In this document: in pieces, positions 24,723 through 33,271 of the stretch | Layout of the letters: the number at the start of each line of letters is the position of its first letter | Numbering within the stretch: the first letter of the stretch is position 1 | Assembly (NCBI GenBank): GCA_903822525.1 | Contig: CAIJPI010000154.1 | Location: forward strand, 1 to 34,523 | Direction: 5' to 3' | Length of the DNA: 34,523 nt | Source: an uncultured Bacteroidales bacterium | GTDB lineage: Bacteria; Bacteroidota; Bacteroidia; Bacteroidales; UBA4417 | Notes under the pieces: generated by a model | Told to the model about the DNA's origin: nothing | Database searches by the model: none | The model's input: only the letters and a program-made list of their open reading frames with translations | Translations under genes and position numbers: made by a program

Positions 24723-25442
24723 ATGAGAAGCAGAACCCTCCCCATGCGTGAAGTGCATGTATGGGAATTGCCCGTTCGCCTGTATCATTGGATCAATGCA
24801 TTGTGTGTAACTGCACTCTGTATCACTGGTTTTTTGATTGGCAACCCCCTTGCTTTTATGAAGGGCACTGAGGCATACCTGAACTATTGGTTCGGAACAG
24901 TGAGATTTATCCACTTCGTCACTGCGTTTCTTTTCTTTTTCAACTTTATATTCCGTATTTATTGGGGTTTCGTTGGAAATGAATTTTCGCGCTGGTATAA
25001 TTTTATTCCGCTGAAACGTTGTCAGTGGAAAGAAATTATAAATGTAATAAAAGTGGATGTTCTTCAAATCACGAATAAACAGATAGATTCAATTGGGCAT
25101 AATTCACTGGCCAGCCTGATCTATTTTGTGACTTTCCTGATCTTTTTACTGCAATGTCTTACCGGGTTTGGTATGTATGCAGCTATGAGCAATGCATTTC
25201 TCCCTAAGTTGTTTGCCTGGGTCGTACCTTTCCTTGGCGGCGATATGCAAGTGAGGCAACTACACCATATTCTTATGTGGGGGTTCATCTTGTTTGCCCT
25301 TGTGCATGTTTACCTGGTATTCTATCACGACTATATCGAACGCAGAGGAGTTACATCCTCAATGATTGGAGGCTGGAAGTTTATTGAAGAAGATGTGATC
25401 GAACGTCATGAAAACAGGTCGGAAGACTGCCCGAAAGATTAA
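24723..25442 (+). CDS. hyaC: Hydrogenase membrane cytochrome b subunit
   Basis: This 239-residue dihaem cytochrome b anchors the hydrogenase and passes electrons to quinone. There are four membrane helices (about 24-42, 61-81, 130-152, 180-201). Candidate haem ligands are His22, His64, His181/182, His195 and His202, in the contexts LYHWINAL, FIHFVTAF, LHHILMWG and LVHVYLVFYHD, the usual pattern in the Ni/Fe-hydrogenase cytochrome b family. The tail is charged and cytoplasmic. It is separated from the protease gene by 212 bp that contain an inverted-repeat element. Confidence 0.94.
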   Translation: MRSRTLPMREVHVWELPVRLYHWINALCVTALCITGFLIGNPLAFMKGTEAYLNYWFGTVRFIHFVTAFLFFFNFIFRIYWGFVGNEFSRWYNFIPLKRCQWKEIINVIKVDVLQITNKQIDSIGHNSLASLIYFVTFLIFLLQCLTGFGMYAAMSNAFLPKLFAWVVPFLGGDMQVRQLHHILMWGFILFALVHVYLVFYHDYIERRGVTSSMIGGWKFIEEDVIERHENRSEDCPKD

Positions 25443-25504
25443 TCAGTTGAGGTTTTGAGATTTCCTGAAACTCATGTTTTTAAAATAAAAGTGCAAAATG
25501 CCAG

Positions 25505-25601
25505 GTGCTTTGTACTTAGTAAATTCAGAATTGTGTAACAACAATAGATATTTCGATTGTTTGTTCTTAACACAATAAACTGAGCACTAAGTACAAAGCA
25601 C
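25505..25601. repeat. 97-bp palindromic element between hyaC and hyaD
   Basis: Perfect 16-bp arms, GTGCTTTGTACTTAGT at 25505-25520 and its complement at 25586-25601, bracket an inner pair of weaker inverted segments (AATTGTGTAACAACAAT against ATTGTTTGTTCTTAACACAAT). The whole element can fold into one long hairpin. It encodes nothing and has no transposase, so it resembles a miniature inverted-repeat or REP-like element. It could also act as a transcript-processing or attenuation hairpin. Confidence 0.75.
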
Positions 25602-25654
25602 ACTGTTTTTAAATAGTAATCTAGACTAACTCAATAACCAACAATCCGAAAATT

Positions 25655-26122
25655 TTGACCGCTATACAAAACAAAATCCTGGTTCTGGGGATCGGGAATA
25701 TATTGCTGAATGACGAAGGTATAGGGATACATGTGGTAGCTGCCCTGGAAAAGGAAGGCTACACGGGAGCCGATCTGATGGATGGTGGCACCGGGGGATT
25801 CCACCTGCTTGGTTTTATCCAATCCTACAAAACTGTAATAATTATTGATGCCTCGCTCGATGAATTTCCTGTAGGCAACGTGAGAGTTCTGTATCCGAAA
25901 TATGCAAAAGATTTCCCAAAACAATTAAGTGCCCATGAGGTAGGTCTCAAAGATCTTATCGATGCAGCCTTTCTATTGGGGAATATGCCTAGTATTCATC
26001 TTGTTGCCATTTCGATAAAAGATTTTCAGGACATGGGGATGGATTTAACTCCCGAAGTTGAAGCCGCAATTCCTTCTGCGATTTCGCAGGTTAAAGCACT
26101 TGTAGATTCTTTGCAGGATTAA
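25655..26122 (+). CDS. hyaD: Hydrogenase maturation protease
   Basis: This nickel-dependent endopeptidase removes the C-terminal peptide of the large subunit. It has 155 residues. The metal-binding residues of the HybD/HyaD family are visible: Glu21 (NDEGIGIH), Asp65 (VIIIDASL) and His94 (LSAHEVGL). No ATG lies between the in-frame TAG at 25622 and the first conserved strand (ILVLGIGN), so the start must be TTG 25655 or possibly ATT 25652. This is unusual next to the ATG starts of its neighbours. It is the last plus-strand gene of the island and converges with hypB 49 bp away. Confidence 0.93.
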   Translation: MTAIQNKILVLGIGNILLNDEGIGIHVVAALEKEGYTGADLMDGGTGGFHLLGFIQSYKTVIIIDASLDEFPVGNVRVLYPKYAKDFPKQLSAHEVGLKDLIDAAFLLGNMPSIHLVAISIKDFQDMGMDLTPEVEAAIPSAISQVKALVDSLQD

Positions 26123-26171
26123 TCCTCAAATGCAGAATGGTATCTTGGCTTTTGATGAGAGGTAATCAATC

Positions 26172-26999
26172 CTATACCTGATTTTCCAGCCACTTAAACC
26201 ATAATTCCATGCCTTCGCCTGTTTTGGCCGAAACTATTATAAATTCCATTTTCGGGTTTAGCGAACGGGCATATTCTATCGTTTTATCAGTATTGAAGTC
26301 AACATAAGGAAGTAAGTCTGATTTGTTGATAAGGCACAGATTCGACGACTGGAACATATAAGGATATTTCAGGGGTTTATCTTCACCTTCGGTAACACTG
26401 ATAACCACAACTCTTTTATATTCGCCCAGGTCGAACATGGCAGGACAAACCAGGTTGCCGACATTTTCAATAAAAAGAATGGAATTCGGCTCAACATCCA
26501 GTTTTTTAAATGCGGATTCCACCATGCGTGCATCCAGGTGGCATCCCGACCCGGTATTGATCTGTATGGCAGGAGCTCCTGCTTTTTCAATCCTGTCAGC
26601 ATCCAGAAGCGTTTGCTGATCGCCTTCGATTACATATATTTTTCGGGATGCACTTAGCGCTTTAATGGTTTTTTCGAGTATGCTTGTTTTTCCCGATCCC
26701 GGAGAACTTACCAGATTTAAACTCAATATTTTACGATCTTCGAAAACCTTACGGTTGAGCTTTGCAAGGCGATTGTTATCGGAAAGAATATCAATATTTA
26801 GATTAATGACTTTTGATGCCGGCTGATTATGGGCTTGTGTAAAAAGAACACTTCCGTGTTCGTGTGTGTGTGAATGATCGTGATTGTGAGTATGTCCGTG
26901 ATCATGATCGTGGGAATGACCGTGGTCATGATCATGTGAATGTTGACGGTCGTGAATTTTTAATTCTCCTGAATCACCGCATCCGCAGGTATCGCACAT
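26172..26999 (-). CDS. hypB: Hydrogenase nickel incorporation GTPase HypB
   Basis: HypB is the GTPase that, with HypA, delivers Ni to the large subunit. The 275 residues begin with MCDTCGCG, the high-affinity metal motif, followed by a His-rich tract in which every second residue from 20 to 48 is His, as in HypB proteins that store nickel. The G domain shows the P-loop SSPGSGKT (98-105), NKSD (225-228) and the metal site Cys153-His154 plus Cys185. It is the last of the minus-strand hyp genes and is set apart from hypA by a 273-bp gap containing an 8-bp repeat array, unlike the tight spacing of hypA-hypE-hypD. Confidence 0.97.
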   Translation of the reverse strand: MCDTCGCGDSGELKIHDRQHSHDHDHGHSHDHDHGHTHNHDHSHTHEHGSVLFTQAHNQPASKVINLNIDILSDNNRLAKLNRKVFEDRKILSLNLVSSPGSGKTSILEKTIKALSASRKIYVIEGDQQTLLDADRIEKAGAPAIQINTGSGCHLDARMVESAFKKLDVEPNSILFIENVGNLVCPAMFDLGEYKRVVVISVTEGEDKPLKYPYMFQSSNLCLINKSDLLPYVDFNTDKTIEYARSLNPKMEFIIVSAKTGEGMELWFKWLENQV

Positions 27000-27160
27000 A
27001 ATAGTTGTTTTAATTGGTTATTATCAGACTTTTTTATTTACTAAAAGGTGCCGGTTACAATTCCCGACTGAAAATTTTAATTTCTTGAACTTTTTAACCA
27101 CTCAGGCACTGAGAACACTAAGAGCCACTTAGGGAATTAACTAACGAAATTAATGACAAG

Positions 27161-27272
27161 AACCCTTAACCCCTTGAACCCTTGAACTTTTGAACCCTTG
27201 AACTACTATAACTCTCAAACCCTGAAACCCTGAAACCCTGAAACCCTGAAACGCTGAAACGCTCAAACCTTC
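27161..27272. repeat. Degenerate 8-bp tandem repeat array (14 units)
   Basis: Fourteen consecutive 8-bp units stay in one register: first AACCCTTG-like units, then four exact AAACCCTG, two AAACGCTG/C and a final AAACCTTC. The array ends on the base next to the hypA stop codon (27273). To its left, 27100-27133 holds a looser series of CACT-containing units. There are no spacers, so it is not CRISPR. The rest of the hypA-hypB gap is AT-rich and featureless. Confidence 0.8.
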
Positions 27273-27614
27273 TCACTCCACCACCAACGACACCACCCTG
27301 AATTCCTCGCCCCCGAAAATCTCCGATGGGAAACACTGGCATTTTGGGCAGGTAGCCATTCGATGATTCATTTCAAATTCGAGTTTGCAGGAAATGCAGT
27401 TCCCTTTTCCTGGCATTCGGATTATATTCACTTGTGCTTTTCCAAGTATTGAGTCCTTAACAAGCAAACTAAGCGCTGATTCAAAGGCATCTGCCTCTAC
27501 ACCACTCAGATCGCCAACTTCGATGGTTATTTCGAGAATTGTTCTGCCGGTATTTTTCTCCGCCTCGTGTTGAGCAAGGTTAATAACTTCGAGTGCAAGT
27601 GAAAATTCGTGCAT
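27273..27614 (-). CDS. hypA: Hydrogenase nickel chaperone HypA
   Basis: HypA binds nickel through its N-terminal His2 (MHEFSLA) and hands it, with HypB, to the hydrogenase large subunit. It has 113 residues, the standard length. The structural zinc site is Cys73, Cys76, Cys89 and Cys92 (CISC and CPKC). It starts 10 bp downstream of the hypE stop on the same strand, and its own stop codon touches the 8-bp repeat array. Confidence 0.96.
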   Translation of the reverse strand: MHEFSLALEVINLAQHEAEKNTGRTILEITIEVGDLSGVEADAFESALSLLVKDSILGKAQVNIIRMPGKGNCISCKLEFEMNHRMATCPKCQCFPSEIFGGEEFRVVSLVVE

Positions 27615-27624
27615 AAAATTTTAA

Positions 27625-28644
27625 TTAACAGATGCGTGGTAAAAGGTCGCCCGATAACGAATCGATGATACGACGGCCTCCTGTCTCATTTTTCAAAACT
27701 ACTCTTCCCGGGTGATCGCTTACAATGCGGCCTATGATGGTGCTTCTCTTTCCCAATTCATGGTTCTGCAGAGATTTTAAAATTGATTCTGCTTCATTTT
27801 CGGAGGCAACAATCACTACTTTCCCTTCGTTGGCAATATGGAGCGGATCGAAACCGAGGAGTTCGCACATGGCCTGTACGCCTTTATTGATAGGTAATGA
27901 AGTTTCGTCAATTTCGATCCCCAGTTGTATTTTTTCAACCAGTTCATTCAAAACGGTTGCAACTCCGCCACGTGTTGGGTCGCGCATAAACTTTACGGCA
28001 GACTTATCGAGCATTTGTCGGATCATATGATTCAGCGATGCGCAATCGGATTCAACAGTGGTTTTAAAATTGAACGATTCGCGTGCATTCATCACAGCCA
28101 TACCATGATCGCCTATGGTGCCGTTTATTATAATTACATCACCGGGCTGAATGTCTTCCGCTTTGCTGATCAGTCTGTCCTCTTCACGCATGCGCCCAAT
28201 GCCGGCAGTGTTGATAAACAGTTTATCACATTTGCCTTTGTTTACTACTTTGGTATCGCCGGTTACTATCAGCACTCCGGCTTTTTTTGCCTCTGCTGCT
28301 AGTGCTTCAACAATTATTTCCAGTTCGCTTATCGGGAAGCCTTCTTCAATGATGAACGAAACACTGATATAAAGCGGCTCTGAACCAGAAACGGCCAGGT
28401 CGTTCACTGTTCCGCACACAGCCAGTTTTCCGATATTCCCTCCTGGGAAAAACAACGGATGAATGACAAAAGAGTCTGTCGTAAAAGCAATTTCGGACGA
28501 TCCCACTGAAAGAATGGCAGAATCTGTCTGTTCGGATAAAATTTCGTTCGCAAAATGCCGGATGAACACGTCCGAAATCAGGTCATGCATCATTCGGCCT
28601 CCACTTCCGTGGCCTAACAGTATACTTTGTTCCTTAGTTTTCAT
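27625..28644 (-). CDS. hypE: Hydrogenase maturation factor HypE
   Basis: HypE dehydrates a thiocarbamate on its C-terminal cysteine to the thiocyanate that supplies cyanide ligands to the active-site iron. The 339 residues show the AIR-synthase/PurM-like fold: N-terminal ILLGHGSGGRMM, TTDSFVIHP and the ATP-binding region around FMRDPTRGGVATVLNE. The protein ends in PRIC, the conserved carrier-cysteine terminus. Its ATG overlaps the hypD stop by 4 bp, implying translational coupling. Confidence 0.97.
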   Translation of the reverse strand: MKTKEQSILLGHGSGGRMMHDLISDVFIRHFANEILSEQTDSAILSVGSSEIAFTTDSFVIHPLFFPGGNIGKLAVCGTVNDLAVSGSEPLYISVSFIIEEGFPISELEIIVEALAAEAKKAGVLIVTGDTKVVNKGKCDKLFINTAGIGRMREEDRLISKAEDIQPGDVIIINGTIGDHGMAVMNARESFNFKTTVESDCASLNHMIRQMLDKSAVKFMRDPTRGGVATVLNELVEKIQLGIEIDETSLPINKGVQAMCELLGFDPLHIANEGKVVIVASENEAESILKSLQNHELGKRSTIIGRIVSDHPGRVVLKNETGGRRIIDSLSGDLLPRIC

Positions 28645-29720
28645 GAACGGTATTTATAATAAGTAGCACAAGTTCCTTCGCCTGAAACCATGCAGGCTCC
28701 AACCGGATCGGTTGGTGTACATTTTTTTCCGAAAAGGCCGCAATCAACCGGTGTTTTTAAACCCCTGAGAATCTGTCCGCAGATACATCCTTTAGGCTCG
28801 GTTGATTCAGGTACATTAACTGTAAATTGTTTTTCGGCATCAAATTCTGAATATTCATTACGGATTCTGAGCCCGCTTAAGGCAATGGTGCCTAATCCGC
28901 GCCACTGATCATCCCTAAGCTCGAAGACATCGCTTAATAATTGCTGTGCTTTCAAATTCCCTTCGGCTTGAACAACCCGCTGGTACTGAATTTCTACTTT
29001 CGGGCTGCCTGCTTCAATCTGTATAGCGAGCATCAGCACCGCCTGCATCATATCAACCGGTTCGAAACCCGAGATTACAACGCCTAATCCGCAAACGGTG
29101 GCTAAATCATTATAAATAGCTGTGCCTGTGATCGCACTCACATGGCCGGGAGCTATGAATCCGTCAATTTTTACGCCTTCTGCTACCAGGGCTTTCATTA
29201 CAGGAGGCATCACCTTATGTGCGCTGAGAACAGAAAAGTTGGTAATTTTTTCCTGTTTAGCCTTAACTATAGCTGCTGCAGTAAGGGGAGCTGTAGTCTC
29301 AAAACCAATGCCAAGAAAAATGATGCTTTTATCAGGATTGCTTTTAGCAATTTCGAGCGATTCGAGTACTGAATACACTATCCGTATATCGCTGCCATTT
29401 GCCCTTTCTTTCTCAAGCGATGTGGCTGAACCGGGGACCCGTATCAGATCGCCATATGTTGTAACAATTACTCCCGGTATTTTACTGTAAGCCATTGCGG
29501 TATCAATAAAATGCTGGCTCGATACACAAACAGGGCAACCCGGACCAGAAACCAAACGGATATTGGAAGGTAGCAACGACGGTAGCCCAAAACGTTGAAT
29601 GGCCATTGTATGACCTCCGCATACTTCCATCAGTACGATCTCTTTTTTTGAGATTGTTTTTAATTTTTCGGAGACCGAGAGGATCAGATCCTTTTTACGG
29701 TATTCATCGATGTATTTCAT
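28641..29720 (-). CDS. hypD: Hydrogenase maturation factor HypD
   Basis: HypD is the [4Fe-4S] scaffold on which, with HypC, the Fe(CN)2CO unit is built. It has 359 residues. Conserved motifs are CGGHT (Cys34), GPGCPVC (Cys62 and Cys65), FETTAPLTA, SAHKVMPP and APGHVSAI. Cluster ligands lie in the C-terminal third (GCICGQILRG, VDCGLFGKKC, ACMVSGEGTC). It is 110 bp downstream of hypC in the same transcription direction. Confidence 0.97.
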   Translation of the reverse strand: MKYIDEYRKKDLILSVSEKLKTISKKEIVLMEVCGGHTMAIQRFGLPSLLPSNIRLVSGPGCPVCVSSQHFIDTAMAYSKIPGVIVTTYGDLIRVPGSATSLEKERANGSDIRIVYSVLESLEIAKSNPDKSIIFLGIGFETTAPLTAAAIVKAKQEKITNFSVLSAHKVMPPVMKALVAEGVKIDGFIAPGHVSAITGTAIYNDLATVCGLGVVISGFEPVDMMQAVLMLAIQIEAGSPKVEIQYQRVVQAEGNLKAQQLLSDVFELRDDQWRGLGTIALSGLRIRNEYSEFDAEKQFTVNVPESTEPKGCICGQILRGLKTPVDCGLFGKKCTPTDPVGACMVSGEGTCATYYKYRS

Positions 29721-29830
29721 CTATTGGCAGAAAGGGTTAGGATTTGAATGAAATCAGCGTTTCAGAGGTTACCGGAACAGGGTTTCCATCAGGAATTTTT
29801 ATTCAATCTTTACGTTTATGCAATGAATGC

Positions 29831-30055
29831 TCAATCCGGTCGGCCCTTTTGCTCATCATTTAATAGCTGCAAGGTAAATGCAGCTTCTTCGGCATCCACC
29901 TTCTGAATGGCAAAGCCGGCATGCAGCATCACAAAATCACCGGGTTTTACATCATCGAGCAGCAAAAGGCTTGCAGTATATTCAACATCCTCAATAGTAA
30001 CCAGGGCGCTGTCACCCTGAATGCTGATAACTTTAGCAGGTATGGCTAAACACAT
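29831..30055 (-). CDS. hypC: Hydrogenase maturation chaperone HypC
   Basis: HypC is a small chaperone that carries the Fe(CN)2CO moiety from HypD to the large-subunit precursor. It has 74 residues and begins MCLAIPAKV, with the essential Cys2, and holds His45 in VMLHAGFAI. Its start overlaps the 3' end of hypF by 10 bp, so the two are translationally linked. The last ten residues are charged and not conserved in the family. Confidence 0.97.
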   Translation of the reverse strand: MCLAIPAKVISIQGDSALVTIEDVEYTASLLLLDDVKPGDFVMLHAGFAIQKVDAEEAAFTLQLLNDEQKGRPD

Positions 30056-32340
30056 AATAATTCCCTCCTTTTTGATGCAACAGCCAATTGCCCAAGCGCG
30101 ATTCCTCCGTCGTTGGAGGGCACAGTTGCATGTGAATATACTTCAAAATTATTTTTCAGCAGTACCTGTATGGTTCCTTCAAGCAGGTATTTGTTCTGAA
30201 AAACGCCTCCGGAAAGCACAACTTTGTTGATTCCTTCTTTGAGGCGGATTGATTTTACTGTTTCAAAGATAGCTAAAATTATTGTATTATGAAATTTTGT
30301 TGCAATTATTGAGGTATCGGTTCCCCTGCGGATATCGTCGGTAATTTCCTGTATGGTTAACCCGAATTGTATAGTTTCCTTGCATTCGAAGGCATAGCTT
30401 TCAGTGCAGTCGGTCCGCACTATAGCCTCAAGCCGCATAGGCCCTTCTGCCTGAAATGTTGCTTCCTGCACCAGGTCAAGGAGTGAAGCTACACAATCGA
30501 ATAACCTGCCTGCTCCTGAACTTAGGGGGCAATTTATTTTCTTATCAATCATCTGTATGATCAATGCAACTTTATCAGGATCAAGATGATTTAAAAAAGG
30601 TAATCCGAGTGAAAGGAATTCTTTACCATACACTTTATACAGGAACGAAACAGCAGTTCGCCAGGGTTCTTCAGCCGCGCTGTCGCCGCCTGGCAAAGGA
30701 ATATAATCGAAATGGGTGATACGGGTAAAATCATTCAGATCGCAAACCAGGAATTCGCTTCCCCAAATATGGCCGTCGGTGCCATAGCCGGTTCCATCGA
30801 GTGCCACCCCAATCACTTTTTCGTCGAGCATGTGTTCAGCCATACAGGAAGCTATATGAGCATGGTGGTGTTGTATTTTCACTACCTGAAAATTGCCGTA
30901 ATTCAATCCTGCTTTAGTCGAAATATACTCCGGGTGCATGTCAACTGCCAGCAATTCAGGTTTTACCCTGAACAGGCTGATAAATTGCTTTATAGTGTTT
31001 TCGTAGAATTGTATGGTTTCAAGTCCCTGCAAATCGCCTATATGCTGGCTAAGGAATGCTTTCTGCCCTTTACCGACGCAAAAGCAATTGGTGAGTTCAG
31101 CGCCGAAGGCTACAATGCCTTCTGTATTCATTGCCGTTCGCACTGCGGCCGGGGCATATCCGCGCGAGCGGCGGAAAATCCGTTCTTTGCCTCCTATAAT
31201 CCGGGTAACAGAATCGTCCGTTCGGTTGTAAATATCGCGGTTATGCATTACAGCCAGATCAACAACAGGCAAAAACTGTTCAAGGGCAGGCTTGTTATCG
31301 ATCAAAATAGGCTCGCTGCTGAAATTGCCGCTCGTAAGAACAATAGCTGAAGTTTTCAACTGTTGGAACAGCATATAGTGAAACGGCATATAGGGAAGCA
31401 TTACCCCCAGCAGATTTAGACCTGCATTCAGGTTTTGAGCCAGGACATGCTGCTGAGTTGTATTTTTCTTCTTGAGCAATACGATGGGCCTCCGCCACGA
31501 AACGAGCGATTGTTCCTCAATTTCATTCACTTCAGCGTGAATTTTTAATTGAGCGATGTCGCGAAACATAACTGCAAATGGCTTTCCTTCCCGGTTTTTC
31601 AGATCACGCAGTTTTTTTACAGCCGTTTCGTTAAATGCATCGCAAGCCAGATGCATACCACCTAATCCTTTTATAAGCACAACTCCGCTATTTTCGACAC
31701 TTTGCGAGACACGATCAAGTATCACATCTATACTTTCGCTGACCTTGCTTTGTCCCGCATATAACTCGTATGTTGGTCCACAATTGCTGCAGGCGGTTGG
31801 CTGTGCATGGAACCTGCGGTCGGTCACAGTTTCGTATTCCTCCCTGCATTCGGGGCACATGGCAAAGGTTTTCATAGTCGTTTTGGCACGATCGTATGGA
31901 AGATCCTGAATAATAGTAAAACGCGGACCGCAATTGGTACAATTTACAAAAGCATAATTTAATCTGGAACCACTTTTAGTTATATCCTCGAGACAATCAT
32001 TGCAAACTGCTATGTCAGGGCTTATTTCAGTAATTTCGTCTGAAACATTGTGACTTTCCAGAATCCGGAAACTATCAAATACTGCACTTTTTATTTCCAC
32101 TGTCGAAATGGCTTCGATCATGGAAGCCGGGGGAGCTTCATTCCTAAGTGCTGTGAGGAAACTGCTGATGTTGACCGGATCACCGGTAACCAGGATTTTG
32201 ACATTTTCGTTGGTATTTAGCACCCAGCCTGTTAAACCGGCTTTTGTTGCAATCCTGAAAATGAACGGACGGAATCCGACACCCTGAACTAATCCTGTAA
32301 CAATTACCTCTAAAGATATTTCGCTCAAAGTTTCTTCCAT
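30046..32340 (-). CDS. hypF: Carbamoyltransferase HypF
   Basis: HypF converts carbamoyl phosphate and ATP to a carbamoyl group on HypE, the source of the cyanide ligands. At 764 residues it is full length. An acylphosphatase domain (about 8-95, VTGLVQGVGFRPFIFR) is followed by paired zinc fingers (Cys113/116, 134/137, 162/165, 184/187), a YrdC-like domain (about 200-385, FKGL-like VLIKGLGGMHLAC) and a Kae1-like domain with the metal-binding His cluster 491-495 (QHHHAHIASC). It is the first of the minus-strand hyp genes. Its start is 55 bp from the divergent permease gene, so the region between must hold both promoters. Confidence 0.97.
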   Translation of the reverse strand: MEETLSEISLEVIVTGLVQGVGFRPFIFRIATKAGLTGWVLNTNENVKILVTGDPVNISSFLTALRNEAPPASMIEAISTVEIKSAVFDSFRILESHNVSDEITEISPDIAVCNDCLEDITKSGSRLNYAFVNCTNCGPRFTIIQDLPYDRAKTTMKTFAMCPECREEYETVTDRRFHAQPTACSNCGPTYELYAGQSKVSESIDVILDRVSQSVENSGVVLIKGLGGMHLACDAFNETAVKKLRDLKNREGKPFAVMFRDIAQLKIHAEVNEIEEQSLVSWRRPIVLLKKKNTTQQHVLAQNLNAGLNLLGVMLPYMPFHYMLFQQLKTSAIVLTSGNFSSEPILIDNKPALEQFLPVVDLAVMHNRDIYNRTDDSVTRIIGGKERIFRRSRGYAPAAVRTAMNTEGIVAFGAELTNCFCVGKGQKAFLSQHIGDLQGLETIQFYENTIKQFISLFRVKPELLAVDMHPEYISTKAGLNYGNFQVVKIQHHHAHIASCMAEHMLDEKVIGVALDGTGYGTDGHIWGSEFLVCDLNDFTRITHFDYIPLPGGDSAAEEPWRTAVSFLYKVYGKEFLSLGLPFLNHLDPDKVALIIQMIDKKINCPLSSGAGRLFDCVASLLDLVQEATFQAEGPMRLEAIVRTDCTESYAFECKETIQFGLTIQEITDDIRRGTDTSIIATKFHNTIILAIFETVKSIRLKEGINKVVLSGGVFQNKYLLEGTIQVLLKNNFEVYSHATVPSNDGGIALGQLAVASKRRELLCV

Positions 32341-32395
32341 TTATAAATGTAAAAGTATGAATATTTATTTTTACATTTACTGACAAATCAATTGT
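32341..32395. promoter_or_regulatory. Divergent hypF / permease promoter region
   Basis: This 55-bp AT-rich gap separates two divergent genes. Near matches to the -7 box are TACATTTA on plus (32372-32379) and TACTTTTA on minus. Neither is exact, so shared regulation is plausible but unproven. Confidence 0.3.
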
Positions 32396-33214
32396 ATGCT
32401 CACTTTTCTGACAGGTTTCATAGCCAGTATGGCGCATGTAGTTACAGGCCCCGATCACCTGGCAGCAGTTACTCCCCTGGCTATCGACAGCCGCAAAAAA
32501 TCCTGGATCATAGGATTTTCGTGGGGGCTTGGCCATACCCTTGGAATGCTGATGATTGGATTATTGTTTATACTATTTAAAGAATTTTTGCCGATCGAAG
32601 CCATCTCAAAACACAGTGATACCTTTATAGGATTTTTGCTTATTGGTATTGGTATATGGGCCGTAATCCGGATTTATCTGCAACATAAGCACGGGAATCG
32701 TCCACATGCTCATTTCCATGCCACTCCTTACCTGTATGCGCATATGCATAAGCACTCACATGGTTTACATCCTGTCGTAGACACTGAACATCACGATGGC
32801 CATACGCATAGTCACAGCAGCCTTTTAGCGAAGGGGCATACTCATACCCATAATGTTGGACATTCTCATATGTTGGATTCTGATCATGGTCATGAGCATT
32901 TACAGGTAGCCAAAGTGAAACAAAATATTTTCACAGCCTTCTTTATTGGTGTTATCCATGGATTTGCCGGGTTCAGTCACCTGTTTGCTCTGCTGCCTTC
33001 TCTTGCGCTTCCTACCTTCTGGGCCTCGGCCATCTATATTATTGCCTTTGCTTCAGGTACAATACTTACCATGGTTCTTTTTGCCTTTATTCTGGGGTTA
33101 GTAGCTTTCAGATCAGTGGTGAAAGATAAGCAGGTATTTCTGAGGTGGTTCACTCTTTCGGGTGCTTTTCTTGCAATCGCAATCGGGGTTCTTTGGATTT
33201 TTAACCCATTCTAG
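32396..33214 (+). CDS. NicO-like membrane permease with His-rich loop, putative nickel transporter
   Basis: The 272-residue membrane protein has about six helices in two halves, split by a His-rich loop (97-168) with some 25 histidines (e.g. GHTHTHNVGHSH). The first helix has HVVTGPDH (His14, Asp20, His21), resembling the metal-binding motif of NiCoT/UreH/NicO permeases, though spaced H-x5-DH rather than H-x4-DH. Further helix histidines are His47 (GLGHTLG), His188 and His195 (IHGFAGFSH). It is divergent from hypF at the edge of the hydrogenase island, which suggests nickel supply. Databases may call such proteins TauE/SafE-like. Nickel or cobalt efflux is the main alternative. Confidence 0.75.
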   Translation: MLTFLTGFIASMAHVVTGPDHLAAVTPLAIDSRKKSWIIGFSWGLGHTLGMLMIGLLFILFKEFLPIEAISKHSDTFIGFLLIGIGIWAVIRIYLQHKHGNRPHAHFHATPYLYAHMHKHSHGLHPVVDTEHHDGHTHSHSSLLAKGHTHTHNVGHSHMLDSDHGHEHLQVAKVKQNIFTAFFIGVIHGFAGFSHLFALLPSLALPTFWASAIYIIAFASGTILTMVLFAFILGLVAFRSVVKDKQVFLRWFTLSGAFLAIAIGVLWIFNPF

Positions 33215-33271
33215 GTTTTATACGATTCTCGTATTTCAGGAATGCTCGGTTAATATTCCTTAATATTACCT

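Noticed and set aside
27161-27272. Repeat array considered as CRISPR
   Set aside because: Units are 8 bp with no spacers, and there are no cas genes.
30712-31350. 212-codon plus-strand ORF
   Set aside because: It lies entirely antisense to hypF, whose zinc-finger, YrdC and Kae1 motifs are intact. It is a shadow frame.
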